Assembly (NCBI RefSeq): GCF_018691265.1
Contig: NW_024881282.1
Span: forward strand, 26,128,899 to 26,192,898
DNA from: Tyto alba
Lineage: Eukaryota > Chordata > Aves > Strigiformes > Tytonidae
Reading direction: 5' to 3'
Length of the DNA stretch: 64,000 nucleotides
The notes beneath the pieces are model-generated. The model searched no databases, was not told the origin of the DNA, and saw nothing but the letters and a program-made list of their open reading frames with translations. A program made the position numbers and the translations under genes. Below, piece by piece: positions 12,874 to 27,108 of this stretch. Every line of letters begins with the position of its first letter. Within the stretch, counting starts at the first letter, position 1.

Positions 12874-13882
12874 TGCATCAAGGTTTGAACTCAGAAGGCA
12901 ACAGAGCACCACACAGCTGCTCACTCTTCCCTTCCACCCCTCCAGAACTGTGAAGGAGAAAATAAAGTGAAAGGCTCAGAAATCAAGATAAAGGCAAGGA
13001 GGAATGAGTCACCCATTACAAGAAGGGGCAAAAGACAGACTTATTAGGGGAAGAAAGAAAAGAAAGATTACTACAGACACTAACAACAACAACACTCAAC
13101 AGAGTAGGACAGTGACAGGCATTACCTTATCTTAGAAACAACTTCCCCTACCCCTCCCTTCTTCCCGGGGCTCAGCTCTGCTCCCAGTATGTCTTCCTCC
13201 TCCTCCCCAACAATGCAGGGGGCAGGGAATGGGGGGTGCCGTCAGTCCTGCTGCTTCTTCCTCCTTGGGGCAGGGGCAGCTCCTCACATTCTACCCCTGC
13301 TCCCTCATGGTTCCCCTCTCACAGGAGACAGTCCTCTGGAAACTTTCTCCATCACGAGGCCCTGCCACAGGTGACAGCATTTCCCTCACTGTTCTGGTGT
13401 GAGTCACCCACGCATGTTGCAGTCCTCCCAGCACCAAACTACAACAGCAGGGACTTCTTCTCCCCAAAAAGTCCCGGCCTTCTTCAGGCTTGGTCACCTG
13501 CTCTGGTGTGGGGTCTTCCCAGGTTGGCATCTGCTCCACTGTAGACCTCCATGGGTGGCAGGGTGGGATGGCCGCAGCCATCTCACCACAGAATACAGGG
13601 GGCTCTGCACCGGTGCATCTCTCCCCCTCATTTTCTTCTTCATTCTTCTACTGATCTTGGTGTTCATATAGATATTGCAACTCCTCACAACTCCAACTCC
13701 TCACCCCAGGTTCCACATCTTAAATATATTATTGCAGAGGCTCAGCTAATTGACTCAGCCTTGGTGCAGAGATGGGTCTGACTTGGAGCCGGGGAAGCTT
13801 CAAGAAGCTTCTCACAGAGGGCCACTGTTGTAGCCCCCTCCCCTGCTACCAAAAACTCTGCCACTCACACAAACCCAACACA
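12874..13882 (-). mobile_element. older solo LTR of the same ERV family
   Basis: The minus strand starts with TGTGTTGGGTTTGTGTGAGTGG at 13882 and runs parallel to the LTRs at 7043 and 32519. It shares the AAGCTTCTTGAAGCTTC region, the TATTTAAG-like TATA box, the CCACCCATGGAGGTCTAC block and the TACAGACACTAACAACAAC region read on the plus strand. It keeps the roughly 180-bp central segment that is deleted in the copy at 32519. The far end (near 12874) is diverged and its exact boundary is uncertain. I could not find a matching target-site duplication, which fits an older insertion. No internal retroviral genes are attached. Confidence 0.82.
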
Positions 13883-14803
13883 CTTACCTATACAACTGTG
13901 TTGGAGGTAACTTAAGTGAACCTCACTGGAATTCTTTTTTAATGAAATAAATCCTTCAGTTGTAAAAAATTTATAATAATAGCAATCACAGGATCAATAC
14001 AGATAATGGTTTAATTGGCAAAAGAGAAATCTTCTGCTCATTCTGGCATAGTCCATAGACTAAGGTGAGTCAGTCAGTCTGAATTAAAACATCAGATACT
14101 TAGGATAAGGCTCTTTCATGTCTGCACGTGAAGATTGTACACTTGAAAGACAAAATAGAACTTTGGTAGTGGAAACAAGCCTTTAAACAGGTCTGTCTAT
14201 TCCTGGTGAAGTCAACAGCTAAGTGTGAAACTATGATGGAAACTGAAGATGCAGCATGAATTTTTGGGTAGGTAAACTAATTCAATTCTGTGTGAAGAAC
14301 ACAGCTTTTTAATACTTGAAATTGTGGCAAAGCCATCCTGTTTTGCATCTCTTCCTATGAACAGGGACCATGAATCTGTGACCTGCCCTTTAACCAGCCC
14401 AGTAACAGACAAGTGTTTGATGTCAGGACACCTGACAGTGACTGTCATGTCAGATAGTCATTTGCTGGATTTTCTCCTGGAAATCGTATTGCAGATAACT
14501 CTCTACTTTCCCATCTAGTCACTGGCTACTGTGCTGAATTGCTCTCTTCATTAATCTTATCGTTTCCAGAGACAAGGTCACAGGTTTTTCCATTAGTCTT
14601 GCAGACCAGCTCTGCCTTTGCTCTAGAATTCTTTGCTTTGGGCTAAAAGAGACTATGAAATTCAGTAGTCAGTGGACAAGCCAGTGGTGTTAATATCAAA
14701 GATTTCCCTGTTATGACTGTCCAGCACCTGGACAAAGTGTTCAGAGGGTTGGGTGGCAAGGCACAGGCAGATCATGAAAATCAAAGAGTGCACTACACTA
14801 CCA

Positions 14804-14842
14804 GGCCAAACCAAAACCAAACCAAAACAAAACAAAACAAAA
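14804..14842. repeat. (CAAAA)n / (CCAAA)n microsatellite
   Basis: CCAAA and CAAAA units repeat for about 39 bp. It is a simple repeat with no associated element. Confidence 0.85.
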
Positions 14843-17800
14843 TTAGTCTGTCTCATTTATTTTACTTTTTTGTATTAATAAAGCTGCAAGTCATTATGTA
14901 AACCATATGCTGTCTCCTCAGATGGATGTGTTAATGAAACCCTCTGAAGAAGGCAGTTTGAATTTTTTTATTAAAAATGGGACCTCTTCTTCATTTGCTA
15001 AGATTTCTTTTTCCTTCTTTTGCCAATTTGCATTTAGTCACAGTCTCCTCAAATCCACTTCTTACTCTTCAGTCAAAAATGTGACTAAGGATTTCCAAAA
15101 AGGCAGGGCCAGGGGAGAGGAAAGAGCTGACAGGAACAAGAAATTATTTTCTCCAGCATTTCATGATCATTTTTTAAGTACTTCTTTTGATTTCTCTTCC
15201 TCACACCCATGTAACTTCCCTGTGTAAGCAAGAACAGATGTTACAACAAGCGAAGTTCACCCTTTGACCCTGAGATCTCATTGCTTCTTTTCTGTAGTGC
15301 ATGTTTGGATTTAGAGTGAAAGCCCCACAAAAATTCATGGGGGTGGGGTGAGATGTGAGGGAGGGGAAGAATCTAATTTTGGAAAGTTTTCTCTAGCAAA
15401 CACACCCCATCTTCCACTTGTCTCCCTTTATTTGTGAATGTCTCTGTCCCAGAAGTTGAAGACATCTGAAATGCACTCAGATGCCACATTGAACAGCATT
15501 GTATCAGAGTACCCAAGTGCATAAATTAGCTCTCCTCCAAAGGTACATTCAGAAGACACAACTTATTGGCATTCCTACTGTGCATAACACGTTGCAGCAG
15601 ATGACAGCCCCATTTTCACATCAGCCCCAGGCACAGACCCTTCTGTGGAGAGCTATGTCTCATAGATCTGCAACTCTTCCCTTCATACACACGAAAAACT
15701 TTTACTCACCAGCAATTAAAAAAAAAAAAAAATCAAAACCCTATTGCAATACTATCACTTCCCTTCTTGCCCTGTTTTTTTTCCTAAAGTTTTTGCCATT
15801 CTTTTTGCAGAGACTCTCATTCTCAAGCCACAACTCTCATTTCTGCCCAGCTGGGGACATGTCCCATGCTCTGCTCCCAGCCACCCTCTCCCAGCTCCCC
15901 ATCCCTGTCACGCTCAGCTGGTTGGAGGCAGGGTGGGGAGGGCAGGCGTGAAACCAGCTGCCAACATCTGTGACAAACAGCTGGCAAGGGCTGAGGAGCT
16001 TGCTGAGAGCGGCTGCTAGCCGTGCTGCGCAGGGCTGCTGGCAGGCACCTAGCTGTCTCTGATACGGTTTGAAAATCAAGCCCTGCCCCAAGGAAAGCAG
16101 CACTCCTGAACAGCCTGCTTTTCCCACCATCTCTCACCGGGGCTGCCAGGACACCCCTGGGTGCTCCTACAGGAGCAGGATAAAGGCTTTCTGAGTGCTG
16201 TGAGACAGACACACTAAAGAAAACTGGCCAGGAAGCTTTCAAATGAGCTGCCTGCGGGCTCCCAGGATATGTCTCTGAAGCTAGCATAGGGTCCTGTGAA
16301 TATCTGCACTTCCACAGATCCATTCTAAATGCTGGTTTTGTTTTTTTGTTTTTTTGTTTTTTTTTTTTTTTTCTCTCCATCTGCATTGCTTGCAGCCAGG
16401 ACCATGGAGCCCCATCCAGCTGAGGGAAGAAAGTGTTGCCATCCTCTCATGAGCCTCCCATCCCCACACTCCCTTTTGTGCTGCTGAGTGAGTAGCACTG
16501 CCAGTGACATGCAGATGACAATGCTGGGTCCTTGCCCCTACCAGCATCAACTCGTGCTCCCTAGGAAAACCCACTCCAAGAGCTGTGAGAAAGAAAAACA
16601 AACAAGAAAACCAATGCAATTAAAGCCATTATATCTCAGCACATAATTCTGAACTTTTTATAGCCCTTTGTCTGCCCTGGTTTTGTTTGTTCAGAGGACC
16701 TTTCCCTGGGGAGATTATTTCTCAGCCAAATACCCTGTCAAATTTTTTCTCAGCAGCCACAGATTTCCACTCTGTTCTTTTCCTCTTTATTCTTCTTTTG
16801 ATATACCTAAAGTGCACCTCCCCATTCTTCCTCATATATACATCTTAAAGTATTTGTAGATTTGAGATATCTATCCATCTTAACCATCCAAATACCTTGT
16901 TTTCTAACAATTAGTGTATGAGTCTTGGCTTTCTAAATCTAAATATACTTCTCTGAGGCATTTAAGCTCCTTAGAATATAGATACTTTGCTTACATATGT
17001 TCCTTGTTATGAATGAAAAAATAATCTATATTTAACAAATGCAAAAGGGTACATTGGAAACTAATATTCTGTAAAATGAAAGACCACTTTCTGAGAATGG
17101 ATAAAAGACTAGAGATTAGACCTGGCAGCTCTCCATTGTGTGGCCACTTACTGTCACAGAATCCAGCAAGAGATGGATCCTGCCATTTCCTTTTAATTTC
17201 TCTGTGTAAATCTTCTCTCATCTAAAGCTTGACCATATGACAGTACATACTTAAATTAAACTGATTATTTCTGTCTGAGCTGGGTGTAGAAGAGGCAATT
17301 TTAATTCCCACATAAAAAATGTCCCTTCTGGAAATACCCACATTCACTGCAGAAGGAGATGCATTTCACATCCCAGACTCCTGCATTTTATATTAACTTC
17401 TTGATGATAACTAGGCAAAAGTCAGTCCAGTCTAACATCTGTGTTCAAAGTTGACTAAAATGTCCAGATAAGGTAGCCAGACACACAGATCAACCTAAAA
17501 ATTTACATGTTTCAGATACTATAGACCAGATTAAAATTTTACCACTCCTAAGCAACATCAGACACTTGCCACAAAACATGTTCACAAATTTACTTGACTA
17601 ACCTGGAAATAGTTTATAGTTAACCAAGCTTCATTGCGCTACAAGGGGGTAAGAAACAATTCATGACCTATCGAGCTGGTACTCCCCCACGGGTAGAGTA
17701 CAAGCACAGAAAGTAAGAGCAGCTGGGTTTGCACAGTGGAATAAATGCACTGATTGTAGAGATTTCTCCTAGTAATGACTAGGCCTCTCTCTTCCTGCAG

Positions 17801-20197
17801 ATACAGCATGTATCTGGAGAAAAGTGATACATTTTGAGGGTGGGACTATAATCAAGTTGGATTAGTTAAAGTACTGAGCATCCTGCTGGTTGATTCAGCA
17901 AGCTATCTCACAGTCCCCTTGGAGCAAGAGAAGTATGGCTGTATTTCCTCCTTTCTCTAACCTCACAGCTGTTGGGTCAAAGGATGCCTTAAATCCACTA
18001 ATCAAGCAAAAATTTATAGCAAAACCCAATCAGATGCATTTTATTAATCTCTTGAAGAAGATGCTGACATCATATAAATGCAGGTTTATAGTTTTTATTT
18101 GGAAGATTAAGCTATAATAGAACAAAGCAGATAAATCAGTCAGACCAAGTATGTGAACAGTTGTAGAATTTCAAGGAGGAAAGCCTTTTTATAGCATGGA
18201 CATGACCCAAAATGATTTAGAAAGTCCTATTATAAGGAACAGGATGCAGCATTTCGATTGTTTCACCATCTCTAGCTTTGTGATAAAGGTTTCAGGAACT
18301 CACAAAATTAAGCTGTTCACATTGTTGGTTGCACATCATCTCTGAAGCCACAAGGAAATACTTATCATCACTTTATTTTACTTTCCCTCTCAGGTTTGTG
18401 ATATGCTGGTGGAATGCATACAAGAATGGAGTCCAGAAACTCTGAAATTAGGATTTTGTGCATGACTTCATGTAAGTTACAAGCATTTCTGAACAACCCA
18501 CCGTTCCTCATATCCAAAAGTTACAGGGCAGCATGCTGTTGCACAGAGTGGCATGCAAGCAAACACTGATTTGAAAAGCTCACAGAGTGACATAAGAAAC
18601 AGACCTTGCAAGCACCCAATCAAGGGACTCCATCAAAGAGCAAGACCATTATGGCCAGCAAGATACCAAGTGGTCTCAAAGGACCAACTAGCCAGAAACT
18701 TTTCAGTAAAGCAAGGGGCAAAGTACTCTAGTAGAAAATGGGAATGGGAAGGCAAGCCAAGGGAAACAGAAAGGTCTTGTGCTGTTTTTGTCAGCTTTGA
18801 TCAAAAGCAGTGAAGACTGTGGGACCACTTACAGGATGACTATAAGAGTCTTTGTAACACCCTAACAAATACCTCTTTTTGATGGTATATTTGACTGACA
18901 TCATTTTGATTGAAACTTTGTCCATACTATCATTTGTTATATTGACATTACCGACCATACCATCATATACAATCTACTCTTCTTCCTTCACCTGTACATC
19001 TGCCTTTTTCAACTGTATGCACTCTTCAGCAGCTGACCTAAACAATGTAGCTATTCAAAAAACATGTTTTTCTTATGCTTCTGAAATCTACTTGCACCTG
19101 TGATGTCAGGAGTTCTTTATACTTATTTTTTTTTCCATTTGCTGGATTTTCATATTTGTGTATATTAAATCTAAGCCTGGAGACTATAAAAGTGTCTGCT
19201 GAGTTTGCTTTTCTGTTTCCAGGGTTAAAGATTTCCATATCAGTTGTGCTAGCCTGAATCCCAAAAGCCTGAAATCTGGTTATTTAAGGGGAGTTCACAG
19301 AAATGTAAAATATTTTCCCTCTATAAATTCTTCTCAACAGTCAATATCATAAAGCATCTTTAAAAATTCAAACCTGGATACTGTCTTCATATCTTTGTCA
19401 AAATTTGTTCTTGCTCTTCTATTGAACAGGAGAATTCTTCAGAGGATCAATGGAGTTTCTCTGAGTAACCTTGTTAACCCAAGTAATTATCTTTCACCAA
19501 TTTCAGTGGGAATTTGGGAATACCATCTGCCCTCATATGAAGGCTGACCCATAGTTTTTCTTCCAGAATCCTTTCCAACCTCATGTGCATCCACAGCACA
19601 TCCTTTTGTTCTTTGCATCTGTTTATTTACATTTATTTAGTGTATCTCAGAGACACGAGTTGTCAGTTGTTTCATAAAATCTTCTATTCTTCATGTTCAA
19701 GAAAATTTCATGTTCTTTTCTAATGGCTTTTTGTCTGCCCTCAGATCATTCTGTCTTATCGTCTCTCTCAGTGTCACAGTTAGCTGAATAGTATCCGTGT
19801 CCTACTTCACACTCCAGTCTCAGACTATGTAGGCTGCTCTATCTTCTTTATCTGTTGTGGCTAGTTTCCATTTTTCCTTTGTTACCTATCTTCTTTCTGG
19901 TTGTCCCTTTCATTCTTCTGCACAGCAAAACTATCCATTAATTCTATTTCTCTCCACTGGGCAAACTCTGTCTTCTCCCCATAACCATGTTTTGCCACAT
20001 GTAACTCTCCTTAGCTAGCTATCTGACTTTCACATCTTCTTGTTTGGAAGATGATTTAGCTTGTCTGCAGACCGTCTTCTAACCTCCATGAAATCCTCTG
20101 TCCCAGTAGCTCCTCCATCTACTGCTGGAGGACCTGTTGCCTAGGACATGTGAATTAGGAATCCACTTCGGAAGAATGTCGACCTCATGGATTCTGC

Positions 20198-20218
20198 TTT
20201 TTTTTTTTTTTTTTTTTT
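20198..20218. repeat. poly(T) tract
   Basis: A run of 21 T. No retroposed gene is evident on either side. Confidence 0.85.
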
Positions 20219-21262
20219 AACGCAGATCCACTCCATCTTTGTCTCAGTAGTCACATCCATTTCTCTTCTTAATTCCTGCTCTTAAAGTAGAAAAGAGAAT
20301 CCTACAAATAATTTCATAGTCTTTCAGATACCTAATCCCATTTCCTATTCTCTGTATAGTGTCTCATTAAAAATATATAAACCAAAGTCATGCATAGCAA
20401 AATGGAAGTTATATAAGGAGCATTCTTTTTAATATCACATCTGACCGTTTAGAGAAAACATCCACATTGATATAATTTATAAATACAGTTTTTATCACTA
20501 TCTTGCCATTGTTATGATTCAGTGAAAATAATTCTGAGACTTTTCATTCCTATGGCTTTCCTGCTCACAGGAAACGTCTACGTGAATAGTTGTCAATAAA
20601 ACCTTTGCCTTTACAATTCTCACTCTCATTTGCTGCATAGCACTGTGTGTTGTTCACCTAGTGTGTTTCACACAAGAATTTGCTACAATTCAAGTTACTT
20701 ATCCACAGATATATTTTTCAGCCTTCTCTGACCTTTTCCATTTTTCTTACACAGACCCTTTTATGAATTCATCAGCTATTGCTCTATAAGGAGAAATGTT
20801 ATTTATATTGGATCTACTCCTTAACCCTTACTTATTCGATTATACATTATCTGACATCTTGTTTCTCAGCCCACATATACGTATGCTAATCTGCTTAGAG
20901 TATTTCCCATTTCTTTATAATTTTTAGTTCCCACAATTGCATATCTTCTACAGATTTATTCAACTCCCTATTCACTGCTGACATCTTGACACCAGCAAAC
21001 AGCCGTTCACCGAAAATCTTTTCCCATGACTTAACTTGGGAATCAGTTTTTCCCCATTTCCTTTGTCTGCCTGTAAGTTTAAGCACTGAAGGTTTTCCTG
21101 TGCAGCAGCCACACTGGTCTCAGCCAACTGGATTAGCATCCTCACATCCTGCACTCTAGCGATCCTCCCAGCCCAGAAATCACAAGGAAGTCCATCCAGG
21201 CAGTAGATCCTGGAACAAATCCTCCTCTGCTGAAGCAAAAAATTCAAATTAATTGAATCAAA

Positions 21263-21660
21263 TTATTTTGAAGCTCCCCGTAACAATCGCCATACATACA
21301 AGGACCTCATCAGTATCTCTGATATTTCACAGTTTATTTCTTTCAGATTCATCAGATTAATACCATCTGCTCCTGGTAATTCACTGCATTTGTCTTTCTC
21401 AAGTTGCTTCATAACTTCCTCCTGAGAGACTGCAATCTCTCTTAAGGACAATGTCTGATTTCCCATAGGAAAAGCCCTCTGAATAGCACCTTCCACGGAA
21501 AACACAGATGCAGGAAATTTGTTTAACTTCACTCTTAGCTAAGCCTCCTTTCCAGCTGACTCCTCTTTGCCTAATAATGCATAGTCACCCATGCAGTTTT
21601 CTAAACACTAACAGGTACCTGTGAGTTTATTGTCTTTAAAATATTTTTCTACTTTAGACA
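21263..21660 (-). mobile_element. decayed LINE reverse-transcriptase fragment (CR1/L3-like)
   Basis: The minus-strand frame at 21532-21263 keeps the N-terminal signature of a CR1-clade reverse transcriptase. It has a KLNKFPASVF segment corresponding to the usual 'FNAFFASVF', then VSQEEVMKQLEKDKC, then a diverged PGADGIN corresponding to 'GPDGIHP', then LKEI and a hydrophobic helix. Weaker similarity extends upstream to about 21660 across stops. Below 21263 the expected continuation of the RT domain (KKG...NYRPVSLTS) is not seen, so the fragment is cut or replaced there. Divergence is far greater than in the CR1 copies at 5975 and 10960, suggesting an ancient insertion. L2 is an alternative clade. 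Confidence 0.62.
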
Positions 21661-24600
21661 AAGCTTTCCTGTACTTTTATGGCACAAATTCTTTTTATAG
21701 TCTCAAAGTTTCTTTATAGTTCTTATCTCCAACATTTATTTGGGTAGAATGTTTCAGATAAAGAATGACTAAGAATTCTAATAAATATTTTCCTCATTTT
21801 TACCCATTTTTCTTTATGTTCACAACCATTATGTCTCCCTGGAAGAATTTCTACTGATTAGAATCAAGTTGAGCCTTCTACATTCCTCACCTCAATTAAC
21901 TTCTGCAATTACATGATGAATCTCTTCCTTTTTCACAGTCTCCAAAATTAGTTACCAAATAATCAGTTACTTATGGTCTCAGTAAACTGTTCCAATATGC
22001 CATTCTTCAAAAGACAGCAAGGTGATGCACTAATTATGCATCGCTAGAGCTGCCAGTTTAGTAAGTATCTTACAAAGGAATGGCTTTGGTTAAGACAATA
22101 GTTTGGGTTTGAATGTCATGTATGGGTGCTGCTTGTTCAAACAGAACCAGTTACATTATTTAAATCTCACTGACTTGGGAAAACATGGAAAGGCATGTAA
22201 ATTCTGCTGTCAAGCCAACAAAGTAAACAAACTATGGGATTAAAAGATGGGATAAAAGTCTGAGATCAAAGAATCCTCGTCAGAAACTCTTACGCACCAA
22301 CAGTCACTTCTCATGCAAAATGAGTTGCAACTATTCTGAAATCAGACAGGTAGAAAAAACAATCCCCAGAACAACCAGAATTTTTGCTTTCCAAGGGGTT
22401 TACAGCATCAAATACAATTCCTTATAATACTGTTTTAAACAATTTGGAAACTAGTAAATGATACAGAGAACAGGTATAGAGTACTTCCTGCAAGGATTTC
22501 CAATTAATAGGCAGCTGTAATCTGTACTTCTGTTTTACAGCTACAGCAGATCTAAGTGAATCTTTTTCTCCAATTATCATGTACCAAGTGGCTTAATCAG
22601 TTTACAATCTTTACTTTTTAGGTAAATGAAAACAGGATTAAATAAACAGTGTACAAAAGCTAGAAGGGTGTCCTCTGAACAAAATAACTCAGAGGTAGTT
22701 AATGGTGAACTATCATCAATATCTGATGACAATGCGGAACAAATCAATCACAGAGTATTTTTGTGAGGTTTGGAAAGAAGAAATTGTGTAAAAGATAATA
22801 TATAATGACTGCACTCTTGATAACATCACCTAATACTTACAGGATGCTTTCCTTACAGTTTCAGATATTACTTAAATTCTTCTACAGTAAGTATAGTACT
22901 TACACTCTTTATAGTCAATTCTTGTAGAATCTTAATAAACTAGCTAACAGTGGAGTCAACTGTGTGACTATGATTTTACCAAATTCCTTGACTCGCTGAG
23001 TTTCCGTTGGTTTTCTCAATACAGGTGGGGCTTAGAAAGATTATAAGGAAATCAATCTGCAGGTTGTATTAATGGTAGGGCCATACCAATCAAGAAAGAC
23101 AGGAGAAACTTTATGGGAACCAGTCATGGTCTAACTCACTAGTGACATTTATTTATACCTACCACCATTTGAAAATTGGATCATGTTTTGAAGCATACAG
23201 AAATATTATGCCTTCAAACCTTTATTAAAATTATTAAAAGCTTCCTACTCTATTTGAGATGGTTTGTAAACTCTATTTCCAGAGTTGATGCAGGTTTTCT
23301 AGGTATTTGTCACTTGTAGAATAGCTGCAGATTCCACAGCAAGAGGAAATACTTTTTTATGTCCATTTGATATGTACTGTTCCACTTTCACTGAATATAC
23401 TCTTATTTCTGTATTGTGAGAATGTGTGTAAAAATAGTGCTTATTCCCCCTGTGTTTATCTGTTATTTCTTAGTACATTTCTATTACGACTCTTTTCTCT
23501 CTCTTCTGTCCTAAAGAAAACAGGTCAGAGTATGAATTAACCATTTTCCTTTTTCTAAATGCTTGTCAGAAATACATCCCTTCCTGATGAAATACCTGAA
23601 CTAAACATATTATATAGTAATGTTTCTGTTCTGAAATAATTACTGTTTTATGTAGATAACTTAATACCTTCAGAATTATCATTCTCCCTTTTCTAAAATA
23701 TTGCTGAGATTGTTTTGGGTTTTTTTTATTAGTCTTGCATATTGGGCAGAAGTCATAATTATGTTCACATAATAGTACCCAGGTGTCTTTCCTGGGTTAA
23801 TTTAGAATTCAGCAAGGCGTATGACTAATTAAAACTTCATTTAGAACCAGATACTCTTGAGGGCTGTGCATAAATGACTTTATGACATTTTTAAACATAC
23901 AAAAAAATGATCCGTGGGGTATGTATGTCAGCTGCTCTATGCCTCTACTACCTGATAAGCAATTAAATTTTTAAAGTATAGCCTTCTTTATCTTAGCCTT
24001 TTGAGTGTATAGAATAAGCAACAGATAATAATCTGGTTTTTGTGTAAAAAAAAAAAAAAAAAAAACAAAAAAAAACAAACCAGAATCCTTATTCTAATGT
24101 TAGCTGTTTTAACCTTGAGGCAAATTTTACAAGGAAAATCTAGAGATGAGATTATGCAATGTAGTTATCTAAAGCCAAACTGACTGGTCTTGGATACAAT
24201 CGCTTGATTCTTGCTTATAGACTCAAAGATTACAAACCCAGCAGGTAACAAAACATGGGTCTGGAACTGAAAAGGAGTATAAAGTTATAAATAGAAATTC
24301 ACTGTCAAATACTTCTTCAGCATCAGTGGAGATGAGACACAGACGGAGAGGAGATTAAATCTACAGGAGACCTGGGGTATATTAATTAAGTGTCTGACAT
24401 TACAGAACACATGTCTGGGGTGAACATAACCAATCTCATCTTGGTGAATTGATTTTCTGATAGTGTCTTGAAGACTAGTGGCCAGTATCCTCGATAAAAA
24501 TCTTTACATCTACATTACTTAGTGAAATCAGGAAATAAGCATCACATTCTGGGCATTTATTAGATTTAGCTTAAATGCTAAATTCTTGCATGGCAAACAG

Positions 24601-26483
24601 CCACTTTCTCTAGAGTTACTGAACTTATTCCTTATCAGATGGAAAAGCAACTGTGAAAAATCTTTACATAAGCCTGCTGAGACTCCATCAAAGCCAGGTG
24701 TTTTGGCAAGAGAGACTTCTTCATCTGATCTCCAAGTTTCCTAAAACATTACTGCCTTTTCTGATATTAGCTAGAAGAGACAGGAACTGTTGTTTAGCTT
24801 ACTGACTGAAATGGAAAACAGAGATATGCTGGGGATCATAACATCGTGTTTTTATCATGCCTTTAAAAAGATTAAAACATGGATAAAAATAAGCAAAAAC
24901 TATATTAAAATAATCTGAATAAGCTTGCAAAGTCAAGTAGCAAGAATAAGGAAAATTGAGGCAGCCTTCACTCAATCCCCCTTATACTTGTCCACTACTC
25001 TACAGCATCACTCTAACACAATAAATGATTCAGTCCCCATTATAACTAAAAAAAATCTTCAGAAGATTTAGGAACAAAATGAAGTTTCAGGATTAAACAT
25101 TTAGCTACCAATCCCAACAGGATACATACAGAACCTTGACATGCATGCACATAAACACACATTGATAATTTCTCCTTTTGTAAATTATTTCTCCAGCCCT
25201 TACTTAAAAATTACTTTTTTTTCTTAGCAGCCTAGTGACTTTCCTCTCTTTTGCATGCAGGTAGGAACTGCTATAATTTTCTACTCCTTATGCACTGATG
25301 CAGTGAAGCTTTCTTTTCTCCTCACTTTTCCAACCTCACTTCATGTCTAAGCATATATATGAAATCAATGACTAATGTGAAAATGACTTATCTTATTGCC
25401 CCTTAAAGAGCACTGCATCGGCAAAATGAGACAAAAACTACTAAGAGATCCAAGTCCAAATCTTCTAAATCTAGAACCCCATCTTGACAAATATAACAGG
25501 AGGATGGGGCATGAAAAGGATGGGTGAAAGAAGTTGTACGTGAGAAAAAGAGACAATAAGCAAATAGTTGCACAGTAATCTGAAAGCTCAGCTCCTTCTT
25601 AGCTACTGCCTCCTGCTCCAAGACTTCTACTTAGATACACAATAAAATGTTCATTTTACAGTTACCTCTGACTTTTTCAGAACTCAGTCATGAGCTTTTA
25701 TTCTCTTTTATAACATCTACTGAAATGAGGTCCTGCTTTGTGGTTGGTGTTTCTGTGCACTACTTTATGGCAATAGCAAAAGCTTCCCATTTCAGATTTA
25801 TTTTGGAGGATTTTTTAGCTAACTTAGGTAATATTAAAGTTTACTATATGATACATGGATGCTTCCCCACAGCTCTATTTTACCTTCTAGTAGTCTCCAA
25901 GATCTTAGTAGAGTATACATGTGTATCAGCAGCAGAAGAGACCATTAGTATTTAATTTACAGTTCAATATATGCTGGGTAAGACTAAACACTTTTTGGTA
26001 TATATTCACTGAAAACCTCCTCTAAGAAAGCATTCAATTAGAACCAAGAGAGCTAGTTTTTGTCAAAAGTCAACATCAATCCAGAGTCATAACAAAACAG
26101 CATGTATTTGAGAGGAAGCCATCAGAAAACTTGAGAAGTTGGAACATGTAACTCAAAAGTTCTTTTTGTGTGTTTGTATGTATCATTGATAAGTAGTCCA
26201 AATAATGGTTGGAAAGGGTAAGCAGATGACTGCTCAGTTGTTCAAAGCATCAATTCAGTTAAAAGTGTCATGACAAATTATAGATATTAAGCACATAAAC
26301 TGTTTGGGGTTTTTTTGTTTTTTTTTTTTTTTTTTTTCCAGTCCCCAAATCTGTGCTACAGTTACCTCCCCTGGCCATTTGTTCTATGTAGTCTGGATCA
26401 TCAATAGCTAACATGAACTTCTAATGTCAATCTTCAAGTTTTAATTAAAGAGTTTTGCCTATCTCCTCAAGTAGAAAGACAAA

Positions 26484-26580
26484 CACATTATACACATACC
26501 TAATATATGTATATTTTATGTATATGCATACACACACATCTGTATGTATATAAATACACATACATCTAAAAGTATATGCA
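26484..26580. repeat. degenerate (TA)n/(CA)n microsatellite
   Basis: Alternating purine-pyrimidine sequence made of TATATG, TACACA and CACACA units over about 100 bp. Confidence 0.75.
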
Positions 26581-27014
26581 TTATTTGTAAAGGAGCAGCA
26601 GGTGCAATGAATAGAAGAATGATCCTTATTTACTTTTTAATAGATAAGGACTGGAAAAGTGTATGGAATCTGTTAAAGAAACATTGAACTCAGCAGCAGT
26701 ATTTTCCAGCTATTAGTGCAAGACCTTGTTGTGTTTTCCTTTCTACAGGGGTCATGCCCCTTATACTGTTTTGTTTTTATAGCGCTTCAGAACTGAACAA
26801 ACCAGAAACTAAATTAAACTCAGCTAAAATCATTGTGGTTAATCTAGGTGTGAAGCATGACATCATGAAAAACAGAGTTTTGCCCAGTTTCCACATGAAA
26901 CAATAATCAGCCATGGCTGACTCACTCACAAAAGTCAGACCATGTTCACCAGAAACTGCTTAAACTTTGTTTTTGTTATGGAACTTGTCTGGAGTTTTGG
27001 TGTGGTTTTTTGGC

Positions 27015-27045
<31 letters not shown>

Positions 27046-27108
27046 GTTTTGTTTTGTTTTGTTTTGTTGGTGGGTTTTTTTGTTTTTTTTTGTTTTTTTT
27101 TTTTTTTA
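27015..27108. repeat. (TTTTG)n microsatellite and T tract
   Basis: At least eight near-perfect GTTTT units are followed by GTTGGTGGG and long T runs. The whole tract is a strand-asymmetric T/G sequence of nearly 100 bp. Confidence 0.9.

Larger units (their letters stand above)
13883..21262. other. intergenic DNA with simple repeats
   Basis: No gene recognised. It holds a (CAAAA)n tract (14804-14842), interrupted T tracts (16336-16372) and a poly(T) run (20198-20218). The 15.8-16.6 kb part is more GC-rich and carries the longest chance frame of the region on the minus strand, without any recognisable domain. From about 19.3 kb to 21.2 kb the plus strand is markedly pyrimidine-rich. Confidence 0.5.

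Noticed and set aside
15823..16386. 187-codon minus-strand frame
   Set aside because: Starts in a translated homopolymer run (KKKKK...), has no domain, and overlaps other frames on both strands in a GC-richer patch.
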